Assembly (NCBI GenBank): GCA_964397755.1
Contig: CAYNJY010000007.1
Location: 1 to 55,607, forward strand
Reading direction: 5' to 3'
From: CAYNJY01 sp964397755
GTDB lineage: Bacteria > Patescibacteriota > Microgenomatia > UBA10105 > UBA927
Length of the DNA: 55,607 bases
Part shown: piece after piece, positions 1 to 8,311 of the stretch
How the letters are laid out: every line of letters starts with the position of its first letter
Numbering within the stretch: the first letter of the stretch is position 1
The notes under the pieces: generated by a model
What the model was told of the DNA's origin: nothing
Seen by the model: only the letters and a program-made list of their open reading frames with translations
The model's database searches: none
Translations under genes and position numbers: made by a program

Positions 1-70
1 GGTCCAGACAATGCTCGGGGGCCCCTACCAGCAGCACATCATTTTTCGCTAAATCACAATACCGCAAACG

Positions 71-796
71 TCAGTAGACAATCGTAGTTTTTCGAAGGAG
101 CTGACGGAGGTGCTCCCGTGACTTTTTCCCCAATGGGTTTCCTCCCACATACAGGTATTGGAGCTTTGACAGGTTCGCTAGGGACTGTGGCAGTTGCTTC
201 AGCCGATTGTTTCGCAGATCGAGAACTTTCAGATTGGATAGGTTGCCTATATCCGTGGGGATTTCGGCAATCTGATTGTGTGAGAGAAGCAGCTGCTCGA
301 GCCGCGTCAGGTTTCCAATACTATTCGGCAGAGTTGTGAGTCTATTACCCGGCAACGAGAGTATGGTTAGGTTGATGAGAGCGCCGATTTCATATGGAAG
401 AGATGAGACGTTGCTTGCGTGTATGGCGAGGAGTTCAAGCGCACCAAGATTGTTGATCGCGGGCGGGACAGCAGAAATTTTGTGCCCCTCAATCTCCAAG
501 ATTTTGAGTGAAGAGACGACAGCCGTGTCATCCACGAGTTGTTGCGGGAACGAGGTGAGGAGCGGATCGAGGTAGGTAAATTTTAATCCCCGAATAGGTT
601 TCGTACCCATGGTTTCCTTCATCTCTGCAAGTTCTTTGGGAATGTCTGCACGAATCTGTTTGTAATACGGTCGTGCAAACAGAGGAGTAAGCGCCGAAGC
701 AAGACCGCTGCCGAGCAGAAATCCGGTCATGGAGAGAAGGATTGGCCGAAAGTGGCGCATAGGATTAGTAATCAAAACGAAAAGATAAGAGCGCAT
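71..796 (-). CDS. Membrane-anchored leucine-rich repeat protein
   Basis: Predicted leucine-rich repeat (LRR) protein of about 241 residues. A hydrophobic stretch near residues 20-38 acts as a signal peptide or signal anchor, so the repeats should lie outside the cytoplasm. From about residue 85 there are five to six repeats of about 23 residues with the pattern L-x2-L-x-L-x2-N-x-L-x2-L-P-x2-I-G-x-L, the bacterial/plant-type 'LPxxIGNL' variety. The protein ends in a basic R-Q-L-L-R-K tail. It is a paralogue of the LRR gene at 11459-12163, which shares the anchor, repeat type and tail. An in-frame ATG at 760 would remove the 32-base overlap with the upstream gene and put the hydrophobic segment at the N-terminus, so 760 is the more likely start. 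LRR domains bind proteins; no catalytic domain is visible. Confidence 0.8.
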   Translation of the reverse strand: MRSYLFVLITNPMRHFRPILLSMTGFLLGSGLASALTPLFARPYYKQIRADIPKELAEMKETMGTKPIRGLKFTYLDPLLTSFPQQLVDDTAVVSSLKILEIEGHKISAVPPAINNLGALELLAIHASNVSSLPYEIGALINLTILSLPGNRLTTLPNSIGNLTRLEQLLLSHNQIAEIPTDIGNLSNLKVLDLRNNRLKQLPQSLANLSKLQYLYVGGNPLGKKSREHLRQLLRKTTIVY

Positions 797-2048
797 TGGC
801 AGCTTTCAGGATAAGGAATTTCCTTAGAGTTTCGATTGCCGGCTCCTTTCTCGAAATCTTGTGGTATTGAGCGGGGAGTACGTAGCTGTCTGGATAGAGT
901 TTTGCGAGAACCTGCTGCCCCACGCGTTGGCCAAGGTGTTCTCCGATTTGGTTATCGATGTCATAGTGAATACCAGCCCAAAGACGGGAGTTTTTGGCGT
1001 CTTGGGAGTTTTGCTCCCAAACGTCTCGTTTGTTTGGAAAAAGGTGCGCGAGGATGGTAGCGGCAGTGGCTGAAATTGTTGAGTGACCTGAGACATAGCC
1101 GGGGAAGGGAGGGTCGGCAATGGCCAGAACCAGATACGGATCGCGCATGGAAGGCCGTTGGGTCCAGTAGGTATACTTCACCCGCCAGCCCACAATAAAC
1201 GCATCGGCGATCGCTTGAGCCAGAAGTTTCTGGGCTTGGCTGTAGCGTGCATCATCCATTGTCGGATCCGTCCCAACCTCGACGAAAAGAATATTTTGCC
1301 AGACGCCGGCAGGATTGATATTATCACCTGATTTCTCTTTCACAAAGCCGGAAGCGCCCTGCCAAACTCGAATCGTTGGGATATCACGATCAGTACGTTT
1401 CCTGGTCGCATAGCGGATTTTTTCCAGCTCAAGACGGTCAGCGAACGACCCGATTGTAGGTGGGGGCGGCACTGAGAATTCCCTGTCTTCCGGCAGAATC
1501 CACGGTTTCCACTTGCCAGCCATGGCGCCTTCGTCAATAGGAGTATAGATATCACGGATATACCACGCATGGGGTTCTTGAGGGGTTTGGCGATCCCAGA
1601 CAAGGTCAGCGCGGTCAGAACGAGAACGATTGAGATATTGACGAAGAATGTGCCAGGCACCATTGTTCAGATAGATATAGTTGGTGCCAAGTTCGACAAG
1701 GAGGTCGTTGGTTGCCTCGACATGCTTTGGGGTAAGGTTATTGATGATTTCGGCTGTGGCGCGGCTTGCTTGCTTGTTATCCTCAGTTGCCGAAAGCACG
1801 TCGGCGTAGACCGAGGCAACATAGGCATAAAATCGGGCAGTCGTTGCGGGTGCCATGTTTTCTTTCATCTGAACTTCAAGCGCCAGATTCATCCAGCGTC
1901 GAGAGGGAAGAGGGGTCGGAATTTTTTCAGCCTTCTCATATTTAGTGACATCGGTGACCAAACGCCAGCCAAAAATACGTGTGGGAACATCGGAAATACT
2001 TAAAGCAGTGAACAGAGCGACGAAGGAGACAGCGACGAATGATTTCAT
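765..2048 (-). CDS. Vanadium-dependent haloperoxidase / PAP2-type phosphatase-like protein
   Basis: About 427 residues with an N-terminal hydrophobic signal (M-K-S-F-V-A-V-S-F). The C-terminal half carries the three blocks of the PAP2/vanadium haloperoxidase fold: K-x-T-Y-W-x2-R-P, then P-G-Y-V-S-G-H-S, then S-R-x-W-A-G-I-H-Y-D-I-D-N. These hold the Lys/Arg, Gly-His and Arg-His residues that bind phosphate or vanadate. The length and long N-terminal helical region resemble exported vanadium-dependent haloperoxidase-like proteins rather than short PAP2 lipid phosphatases. The start at 2048 is chosen because it begins the signal sequence and leaves room for a divergent promoter. A longer reading frame to 2087 would overlap the divergent glycosyltransferase gene. 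Whether it acts on halide or on a phosphoester cannot be told from sequence. Confidence 0.8.
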   Translation of the reverse strand: MKSFVAVSFVALFTALSISDVPTRIFGWRLVTDVTKYEKAEKIPTPLPSRRWMNLALEVQMKENMAPATTARFYAYVASVYADVLSATEDNKQASRATAEIINNLTPKHVEATNDLLVELGTNYIYLNNGAWHILRQYLNRSRSDRADLVWDRQTPQEPHAWYIRDIYTPIDEGAMAGKWKPWILPEDREFSVPPPPTIGSFADRLELEKIRYATRKRTDRDIPTIRVWQGASGFVKEKSGDNINPAGVWQNILFVEVGTDPTMDDARYSQAQKLLAQAIADAFIVGWRVKYTYWTQRPSMRDPYLVLAIADPPFPGYVSGHSTISATAATILAHLFPNKRDVWEQNSQDAKNSRLWAGIHYDIDNQIGEHLGQRVGQQVLAKLYPDSYVLPAQYHKISRKEPAIETLRKFLILKAANALLSFRFDY

Positions 2049-2075
2049 TCTAGATGTTATACTACACACCAATGT
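2049..2075. promoter_or_regulatory. Divergent promoter with overlapping -10 boxes
   Basis: The 27 bases between the two divergent start codons contain TATACT on the plus strand (2058-2063) and TATAAC on the minus strand (complement of 2056-2061). They lie 12 and 7 nt from the respective ATGs, leaving almost no room for leaders. No clear -35 box is visible. Confidence 0.45.
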
Positions 2076-2813
2076 ATGATTGTTCAAGCCAACTTTTCTA
2101 AGCTCTGTGTGATCGTTCCGGCTTACAACGAAGAGAAGTCAATCGGGCGGGTAATAGCCAAAGTTTGTCAGGTGCTACCACGGGCTGAAATTATTGTCAT
2201 TGATGACGGATCACAAGATAAAACGGCTGAAATTGCCAAAGAACATCGGGTACGGGTTCTTCATCACCCGCGAAATTGCGGTGTGGGTGCGGCAGTACGT
2301 TCGGGTCTGCGCTGGGCCCTTACCCATCGGTATACCGCCGCCGCGCAAGTCGATGCAGACGGACAGCACGACCCTTTTTACCTACCCAGACTTATGAAGC
2401 CAATCTTGAACGGTTATGCTGATGTCGTTATCGGCAGCCGTTCCCGCCAAGAGAGTAAGAGTCACTCAGTCTCACGCTTTTTCGGTTCACGACTTTTGTC
2501 TTTATGGTTGAGAGTTCTCTGCGGCCAAACGGTGGCCGATACAACGTCAGGGTATCGTCTCTTTAATGAGCGTGCAATGCGGTTCTTGCAAACCCGCTAT
2601 CGCGGAGATTTGCCGGAGCCGGAATCACTGGTTGCTCTTTTGACGGCAGGGTTTCGTGTACTTGAGGTGCCGGTGTGTATGAAAAAAAGAACCGCCGGAA
2701 AATCATCAATAAACCTTTTTAAGGCCGTCAGAATCATGTTTGAGCTCCCGTGGGCGATGCTTCTTCGGCGAGTAGACGAGGTTAAGCACCGGGGCCAACA
2801 TCATAGAGCTTAG
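2076..2813 (+). CDS. Family 2 glycosyltransferase (polyprenyl-phosphate sugar transferase type)
   Basis: 245-residue GT-A fold glycosyltransferase of family 2. It has V-P-A-Y-N-E-E near residue 15, D-D-G-S-Q-D-K-T near 46, the metal-binding D-A-D-G-Q-H-D-P near 93, and V-I-G-S-R-S-R near 120. These are typical of DPM1/GtrB-like enzymes that transfer a sugar from a nucleotide donor to polyprenyl phosphate at the inner membrane face. No C-terminal membrane segments are present, so it is the short soluble form. The 3' end overlaps the convergent amidotransferase gene by 32 bases. It opens the glycan-synthesis cluster, and the GT-C enzymes of this organism would use its lipid-linked product. The exact sugar is unknown. 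Confidence 0.85.
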   Translation: MIVQANFSKLCVIVPAYNEEKSIGRVIAKVCQVLPRAEIIVIDDGSQDKTAEIAKEHRVRVLHHPRNCGVGAAVRSGLRWALTHRYTAAAQVDADGQHDPFYLPRLMKPILNGYADVVIGSRSRQESKSHSVSRFFGSRLLSLWLRVLCGQTVADTTSGYRLFNERAMRFLQTRYRGDLPEPESLVALLTAGFRVLEVPVCMKKRTAGKSSINLFKAVRIMFELPWAMLLRRVDEVKHRGQHHRA

Positions 2814-4767
2814 GGATACGGTCGATGGCGGTCAAAATCTTATCGCCGTTAAGCCCCACGCGGTCAAAATACCAGGCAAGTCCTTCATAGCGAGGTTTGT
2901 TTTCTTCCCGGGCAAGAGATAGAGCCTTTTCCCTCGTTAAGACCCCTTCGCGAATCTGATTACTGCGGAATGCATCGTGTTCGGTAAAGCCCTGAAGGCG
3001 ATAGTAAATGTAGTTGTAAAACGGAGGAGTCCCATCGTCGGTGCGCCAGGTGGTGATGGAGTCTTTTACGGTTTCCCAGCCGTATAGTTTTTTCAGAGTT
3101 GAGACGATGGTTTGCTCATCCCAAGGAATGTAATGCCAGAGGTAGATAAAGTCGTGCCGCATAAGGTAAGTAGCATAGTAGGCAAGGAGCGTATCGGCAA
3201 GTGAGCTATTGAAATAGGTTGGATTTGTAAGGTAATGTGCGGCGTAGTAGGCGGCCATCCGCAGTCTTCCGAGAAGGGGCATGTGGTGAAGCACCCCTTC
3301 CGGGGAGCCGTTGTGGACGCCGCAGTGGCCGAATTTGAAGTCCTCGTTTTCCAATGCATTGCCCCGGCAGTAGATCACCAGACGCACGCCAGTTTGCCGG
3401 CGAAGCTTCTCGACATAATATTCTGCTTGTTTGTCGCCCTGCATAAAAATCGGCACCATCCCCAGATCTGGTTTCTTAAGCCAAGCCAAGATATTCTGTT
3501 TAATATGGAAAAGCTTTTGCGTGATATCGGCAGAGATAATAATGTGTTCAACCCCAAGTTTTCCCACAAGTCTGGCTTGATTTCGACGGCCAAGATCCGT
3601 CACCATGCCCCAGTCGTAGGTATAGGCAATCGGATTCATTTTAAGGACCGTTTTGACGTAATGGAGTCCGTAGGAGCTGTCGCGGCCGCCGCTAAAGGCA
3701 ACAATGCAATCGGGCTTGCCGTTTGGCGAGCGGTGAGGAGCGACCAGTTTTTCAAGTTCTTTGTGTCCTTGGTAACGGATTTTTTGGTGTGAGCGGCACC
3801 AGTTACAAATGCCCTCGTGATCAAATGTAATGAAAGGCATGGTGGCAGGTAAAATACACCGTTCACAGCGGCGGATGGCGTGAATTGCTTTGTAGTGAGG
3901 AATATGGCGCTTGAGATTTCGAAGTGAGTTTTGGGGATTTAGAATGGTAAAAGTGGGTTTAATTTCTTGTTGGATAATGACCGGAATCGAGGTGTTGTTA
4001 TGAAGAAAAGACTTTGGATACGGTTCCGACATGGGGAAAGAGCGTATTTTCTGTGACCTGAGCGTGATGTGAACGCCACTTTCTGGACGAACGTGGCTGA
4101 TGCGGATTTTAGATGGTTGGAGAAAGAACAGGGTTATTAAAAGACGCTTAAGGATGACTTCTTCCGAGGCAAAGAGGACGAAGGCTGGGTTTGAAGTGCG
4201 AGTTATGTAGAGCGAGCCGGTGTTGGTGGCAAGGAGTAATGCCTTTGAGTTTCTCAAAAGGATCGCTACAGAGGCAGATCCTTCTATCAGGTCAAAGGTT
4301 CGGCCGAGCGCTTTTTGAGGAGTGGCACCTTTTGTCATGAAGAAGTTCGTGAGGCGTAGCATCACTTCGGTATCGAGTTGGGATGAACGATGGAGTCGAA
4401 AGCGTTTTGCAAGGTGGCGGTCGTTGGTGATGATGCCGTTATGTACCCCGACCAAGTCGCGGGTGGCAATAGGCTGATTATTGCGAAAGTTTTTCTGGGA
4501 GCCATGGGTGGCAAGACGCGTGTGGCCGATAAGCGCCAGAGGCATGAAGCGTGTATGGAAGAGTTCGCGATAGGCTTTCGTTTTAACGAGTTGTGAGCCG
4601 CGCAAAGGTTCTTTATAGATGATGATTGAGGTGCCCGTGTGCCAGGCAAGCCCCGAGGCTTCCTTGCCGCGGGACTCTGAAAGGAGCATCAGCTTGGTGA
4701 ACGTCGCCAACAGTTTTTTTGGGGAGATATTCTTTTTTAAGGGGATGACGCCAAAGATTCCGCACAT
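2782..4767 (-). CDS. Class II glutaminase fused to N-acetyl sugar amidotransferase (WbpG/PseA-like)
   Basis: About 661 residues. It starts M-C-G-I-F-G, which leaves Cys2 as the N-terminal nucleophile after Met removal, as in Ntn-type class II glutamine amidotransferases; this fixes the start at 4767, where AGAGAGG lies just upstream. Residues 1-270 form the glutaminase, with G-H-T-R-L-A-T-H-G and V-H-N-G-I-I blocks. Residues about 298-325 hold a four-Cys cluster (C-E-R-C and C-N-W-C), and an ATP pyrophosphatase P-loop S-G-G-R-D-S sits near residue 358. The second half resembles N-acetyl sugar amidotransferases that convert an acetamido group to an acetamidino group on surface sugars. In the well-known WbpG system ammonia comes from a separate class I glutaminase (HisH-like); here a class II domain is fused in one chain. 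Substrate is inferred only. Confidence 0.85.
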   Translation of the reverse strand: MCGIFGVIPLKKNISPKKLLATFTKLMLLSESRGKEASGLAWHTGTSIIIYKEPLRGSQLVKTKAYRELFHTRFMPLALIGHTRLATHGSQKNFRNNQPIATRDLVGVHNGIITNDRHLAKRFRLHRSSQLDTEVMLRLTNFFMTKGATPQKALGRTFDLIEGSASVAILLRNSKALLLATNTGSLYITRTSNPAFVLFASEEVILKRLLITLFFLQPSKIRISHVRPESGVHITLRSQKIRSFPMSEPYPKSFLHNNTSIPVIIQQEIKPTFTILNPQNSLRNLKRHIPHYKAIHAIRRCERCILPATMPFITFDHEGICNWCRSHQKIRYQGHKELEKLVAPHRSPNGKPDCIVAFSGGRDSSYGLHYVKTVLKMNPIAYTYDWGMVTDLGRRNQARLVGKLGVEHIIISADITQKLFHIKQNILAWLKKPDLGMVPIFMQGDKQAEYYVEKLRRQTGVRLVIYCRGNALENEDFKFGHCGVHNGSPEGVLHHMPLLGRLRMAAYYAAHYLTNPTYFNSSLADTLLAYYATYLMRHDFIYLWHYIPWDEQTIVSTLKKLYGWETVKDSITTWRTDDGTPPFYNYIYYRLQGFTEHDAFRSNQIREGVLTREKALSLAREENKPRYEGLAWYFDRVGLNGDKILTAIDRIPKLYDVGPGA

Positions 4768-4800
4768 ATCCTCTCTTCGAGTATAATCGAAATACCAACA
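4768..4800. promoter_or_regulatory. Divergent promoter with overlapping -10 boxes
   Basis: The 33-base gap holds TATAAT on the plus strand (4782-4787) and TATACT on the minus strand (complement of 4780-4785), sharing the same bases. The plus-strand -10 ends 13 nt before ATG 4801. On the minus strand an AGAGAGG ribosome site fits between -10 and the start at 4767. Confidence 0.5.
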
Positions 4801-5787
4801 ATGATGAAAGGGAAACGAATACTCGTTACCGGTGGAACAGGCTCCTTTGGGAGAATGTTTGTTCGGGAGATTCTCCACTACACACCAAAGGAAATAATTG
4901 TCCTTAGCCGTGACGAAAACAAACAGGGGGAAATGAGGCGTGAATATGCCGGGAAGGGAACGCTTCGTTTTGTTTTGGGTGATGTGCGAGATGCACGAAG
5001 TGTCCGAGAGGCAATGAGAGGGGTCGATGTGGTTATTCACGCGGCGGCGTTAAAATGGATACCCGAGGTTGAGAGAAATGTTTGGGAGGGTGTCAAGTCA
5101 AATGTTTTTGGGACACAAAACATTATCGAGGCGGCGAAAGACGAAGGGGTAGAAAAGGTAGTTGCTCTTTCCACAGATAAAGCGGTTGAGCCGGTGAACG
5201 CCTACGGAATGACGAAAGCACTCCAGGAAAGGCTTATCACAACAGCCAATCTTTACAAGATGACGAGGACTATTTTTGTTTCTGTACGGTACGGGAATGT
5301 CCTGGGGTCCAGAGGGTCGGTGGTACCTCTTTTTAGAACCTTGATCGATGAGGGAAAACCAATGATTGTAACAGATCCTGGAATGACGCGGTTTCTGCTC
5401 ACTCTTAAAGAAAGCATCGACTTGGTGTTCAAAGCTCTTCGTGACGGTCTTGGTGGAGAGGTTTTTGTGAGAAAGTCACCCGCCCATACCATTGGGGACT
5501 TGGCAGAAGTGATGAGGAGAGAATCGGGTAAAAAGGTAAAGGTCGAAACGATCGGCATACGGCCCGGTGAGAAAATCCACGAGCTTCTCGTAAGTAAATC
5601 TGAAGCCTCACGGACGGTTGAAGATGGCGAATACTACATTATTTTGCCGCAAATACAGATTGACGCTATCGAGAGAAAGTATAAAGGAGCAAAAAGACTC
5701 TCGAATTTTGAATACAGTTCAAAGACTGCGCGCCAACTGTCTCAGTCTGAACTTCGTCGGGTACTCAAAAAAGAAGGATGGATTTAA
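4801..5787 (+). CDS. Nucleotide-sugar 4,6-dehydratase (UDP-GlcNAc type, PseB/CapD-like)
   Basis: 328-residue extended short-chain dehydrogenase. The NAD(P)-binding motif G-G-T-G-S-F-G is at residues 10-16. The signature A-L-K-W-I-P-E-V-E lies near residue 83 and S-T-D-K-A-V-E-P-V-N-A-Y-G-M-T-K near 124, with Y-x3-K and the Asp/Lys that replace the usual Tyr role in soluble UDP-GlcNAc 4,6-dehydratases. It lacks the membrane domain of FlaA1/CapD long forms. It would start synthesis of a dideoxy amino sugar, in line with the neighbouring sugar amidotransferase. An ATG at 4804 is an alternative start. Family assignment is firm; substrate and epimer outcome are inferred. Confidence 0.87.
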   Translation: MMKGKRILVTGGTGSFGRMFVREILHYTPKEIIVLSRDENKQGEMRREYAGKGTLRFVLGDVRDARSVREAMRGVDVVIHAAALKWIPEVERNVWEGVKSNVFGTQNIIEAAKDEGVEKVVALSTDKAVEPVNAYGMTKALQERLITTANLYKMTRTIFVSVRYGNVLGSRGSVVPLFRTLIDEGKPMIVTDPGMTRFLLTLKESIDLVFKALRDGLGGEVFVRKSPAHTIGDLAEVMRRESGKKVKVETIGIRPGEKIHELLVSKSEASRTVEDGEYYIILPQIQIDAIERKYKGAKRLSNFEYSSKTARQLSQSELRRVLKKEGWI

Positions 5788-6587
5788 ATACAATGCAGGC
5801 TTGTTTGACGCTTGATCTTGAGCCGGACTATGCTGGGTATGTGGGTGAGAGGTATGACGCTTGGGGAGACGGAAGGTTAGAGAGACTAATAGGCCTCTCG
5901 AGACAATACCGGGTTCCTCTTTCGATATTCACGGTAGGAAAGAGCTTGCAAGGGCAACGGGCGGTTATCGAGCGCCTGATCCGATTCGGAGCAGAGTTTC
6001 ACCTTCACTCGTATTCTCATAATTTGAAAGAACCGGATAGCATCTCGGAGATTCGTAAGGGGATTGCGACATACAAAAAGATTTTTCAAAGACGGCCCGT
6101 AGGATATCGAGCTCCTCAAGGAAGAATCGGTCCAGCTGGTTGGAGTCGCCTTGTGAAGGAAGGATTTCTCTTTGACGCGAGCGTTTTTCCTTCATTGTGG
6201 CCGCTGCCGCACTATTTTTTTTTCCCGCGCAAGCCAACGTTTATAGAAAAGGTGAAACTCTTAGAAATTCCTTTTACCACCTTGGGTCTCTTTGGAGTTC
6301 CTCTCACACTAAGCTGGATCAAACTTTTTGGCTGGGGATTTTTTGATGTTCTTATGAAGCGCTCTCCATTACCTGAAACATTGGTTATAGGTTTTCATCT
6401 TCACGATTTGGGATTGACTCCGGCATTCAGGCGTCTTCCGTTTCTTTGGCGATTGATCCAGGGAAGAAATTCCGATCAAGGGTTTTTGTTCCTCGAAAAG
6501 TTATTGGTTTACCTTATACATAAGGGCTATCGTTGGACAACCATGTCGGCTGTTGCGGGACAGATTATGAATGGAAAAACTCTATGA
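5778..6587 (+). CDS. Polysaccharide deacetylase family protein
   Basis: 269-residue NodB-fold (carbohydrate esterase 4-like) protein. The metal/catalytic Asp region is L-T-L-D-L-E-P-D near residue 12, the metal His pair is F-H-L-H-S-Y-S-H near 74, followed by G-Y-R-A-P-Q-G near 112. F-D-A-S-V-F-P-S and a late G-F-H-L-H-D complete the fold. No signal peptide is visible, so it may act on a cytoplasmic lipid-linked or nucleotide-linked sugar, as in lipid-linked glycan pathways. It overlaps the upstream dehydratase gene by 10 bases and the downstream gene by 4 (ATGA), so it is translationally coupled. An ATG at 5793 is an alternative start. Confidence 0.85.
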   Translation: MDLNTMQACLTLDLEPDYAGYVGERYDAWGDGRLERLIGLSRQYRVPLSIFTVGKSLQGQRAVIERLIRFGAEFHLHSYSHNLKEPDSISEIRKGIATYKKIFQRRPVGYRAPQGRIGPAGWSRLVKEGFLFDASVFPSLWPLPHYFFFPRKPTFIEKVKLLEIPFTTLGLFGVPLTLSWIKLFGWGFFDVLMKRSPLPETLVIGFHLHDLGLTPAFRRLPFLWRLIQGRNSDQGFLFLEKLLVYLIHKGYRWTTMSAVAGQIMNGKTL

Positions 6588-8311
6588 TTGTTTTGGGAAT
6601 ATCAGCGTTTGGCCAAAATCCGGCGGCGTGTCTTCTTGTTGATGGAAAACTTATTGCTTTTGCCGAAGAGGAGAGATTTGTGCGGATCAAAAGCGCTTTC
6701 GGCCGCTTTCCGAGTGGCGCTCTGCGCTATTGCCTTTTTGAGGCAGGATTAAAACTTGGCGATATCGATACTTTGGCTGTGGGCTGGGATGCGATAAAGT
6801 ACCGCTCCTTCATGCCCTTTTTTTTTCTGCGAAACGCCTGGGACTATCGGAAGTTTGCGAAATCCTCTTCCTTCTGTCTTGGGCTACAACAACTTCTTGA
6901 GCAGCAACCTGCCGTCGTGCGGCAACGAATCAGTTTCTTTCTTCGGGAGTTTACTGGAAATACATTGCCTCAGGTTGAGTTCGTCCCACACCACCTGGCA
7001 CATGCGGCGAGTGCCTATTACGTGTCTGGATTTAATGAATCGGTAATTCTGGTTGTCGACGGTAGCGGAGAAGATCGGGCAACGACTGCGTACCAAGGCG
7101 CCGGCCGCAGGATAATTGAGCGTTGGCATATTGATATTCCACATTCGTTGGGTTGGTTTTATGCAGCGATAACCTCCTACCTAGGTTTTGTGCCGTATCA
7201 GGATGACGGGCATGTCATGGGTCTTGCTGCCTATGGCACATACGATGAAAAGGTTATCGGAAAGTTACGAAGAGTTCTGAGACTTTTTTCTGATGGTTCC
7301 TATGAAGTTCATCCTGGTTTCACCCTCATGGGTGAACACCGCCGAAGCGAGCATTATTCCGAAGAGCTCGTCAAACTTCTTGGTCCACCGCGAGTACGAG
7401 GAGAAGAAATTCAAAAGAGGCACCAAGATATTGCGTTTGGGGCACAGCGTATCCTCGAAGAGGCTATGTTGGGACTGGTGAAGAAAGCGACGGAAAACGG
7501 GACAAGACGCAATCTTTGTTTGGCCGGCGGGGTAGCTCTGAATTGCCGAGCCAACGGCATGATCCTTCGCTCGGGTCTTGTTGATACATTGTTTATCCAA
7601 CCGGCAAGCCATGATGCTGGCAGCGCCTTAGGAGCAGCTATGGTCGTAGCAAACGCCTCTGGGGATGATCCGCGCTTTCGGATGGACCACGTCCGCTTTG
7701 GGCCGAGCTATTCAAAAAATGCCATCGTTAAATTGCTAAGAGACTGCCACATTTCCTTTCAGGAGCCAAAGTCAATAGAGGAGACAGTCGCTCAAGTCCT
7801 CGTACAAGGGAAAGTGGTCGCCTGGTTTGATGGAAGAATGGAAGTCGGGCCGCGGGCTTTGGGAGGTCGATCAATTTTGGCCGACCCGCGGCCAAGTTCA
7901 ATAGTCAAAAAGATAAATCAGGTGAAAGGTCGGGAGCTTTGGCGGCCATTGTGTCCTTCAATCCTCGCCTCTCACCTTGGGGAATATGTAGAGCCCCCGC
8001 TTGGCGATGCCCGTTTTATGACCGTAACCTACCCAGTCCTTGCCGCGAAGGGCAGCCAGATTCCGGCTGTGGTGCACCTTGATGGTACCACCAGGCCTCA
8101 AGCTGTTTCGCGATCGGTAGACCCTTCGTATTTTCGAGTCATTCAAGCGTTTTATAAACGAACGGGTGTTTCGATGGTCCTTAACACATCGTTTAACGTG
8201 AGGGGAGAGCCGATAGTTTGCTCACCGCAGGATGCCATCCGCAGTTTTTCTAGTAGCAGCGTAGATGCCTTGGCGATTGAGGGCTTGTGGCTTGAAAAAA
8301 ATGATGAGTAA
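6584..8311 (+). CDS. Carbamoyltransferase, NodU/CmcH/TobZ family
   Basis: 575-residue O-carbamoyltransferase that would carbamoylate a sugar hydroxyl using carbamoyl phosphate and ATP. The start M-I-V-L-G-I-S-A-F-G-Q-N-P matches the family N-terminus and sits in an ATGA overlap with the deacetylase gene; a longer frame to 6533 adds unrelated residues. Key blocks: F-A-E-E-E-R-F near residue 29, P-H-H-L-A-H-A-A-S near 144, V-V-D-G-S-G-E-D near 167, C-L-A-G-G-V-A-L-N-C near 310, E-V-G-P-R-A-L-G-G-R-S-I near 422 and T-S-F-N-V-R-G-E-P near 535. N-terminal Kae1-like and C-terminal catalytic regions both look complete. Context points to decoration of a surface glycan. Confidence 0.9.
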   Translation: MIVLGISAFGQNPAACLLVDGKLIAFAEEERFVRIKSAFGRFPSGALRYCLFEAGLKLGDIDTLAVGWDAIKYRSFMPFFFLRNAWDYRKFAKSSSFCLGLQQLLEQQPAVVRQRISFFLREFTGNTLPQVEFVPHHLAHAASAYYVSGFNESVILVVDGSGEDRATTAYQGAGRRIIERWHIDIPHSLGWFYAAITSYLGFVPYQDDGHVMGLAAYGTYDEKVIGKLRRVLRLFSDGSYEVHPGFTLMGEHRRSEHYSEELVKLLGPPRVRGEEIQKRHQDIAFGAQRILEEAMLGLVKKATENGTRRNLCLAGGVALNCRANGMILRSGLVDTLFIQPASHDAGSALGAAMVVANASGDDPRFRMDHVRFGPSYSKNAIVKLLRDCHISFQEPKSIEETVAQVLVQGKVVAWFDGRMEVGPRALGGRSILADPRPSSIVKKINQVKGRELWRPLCPSILASHLGEYVEPPLGDARFMTVTYPVLAAKGSQIPAVVHLDGTTRPQAVSRSVDPSYFRVIQAFYKRTGVSMVLNTSFNVRGEPIVCSPQDAIRSFSSSSVDALAIEGLWLEKNDE

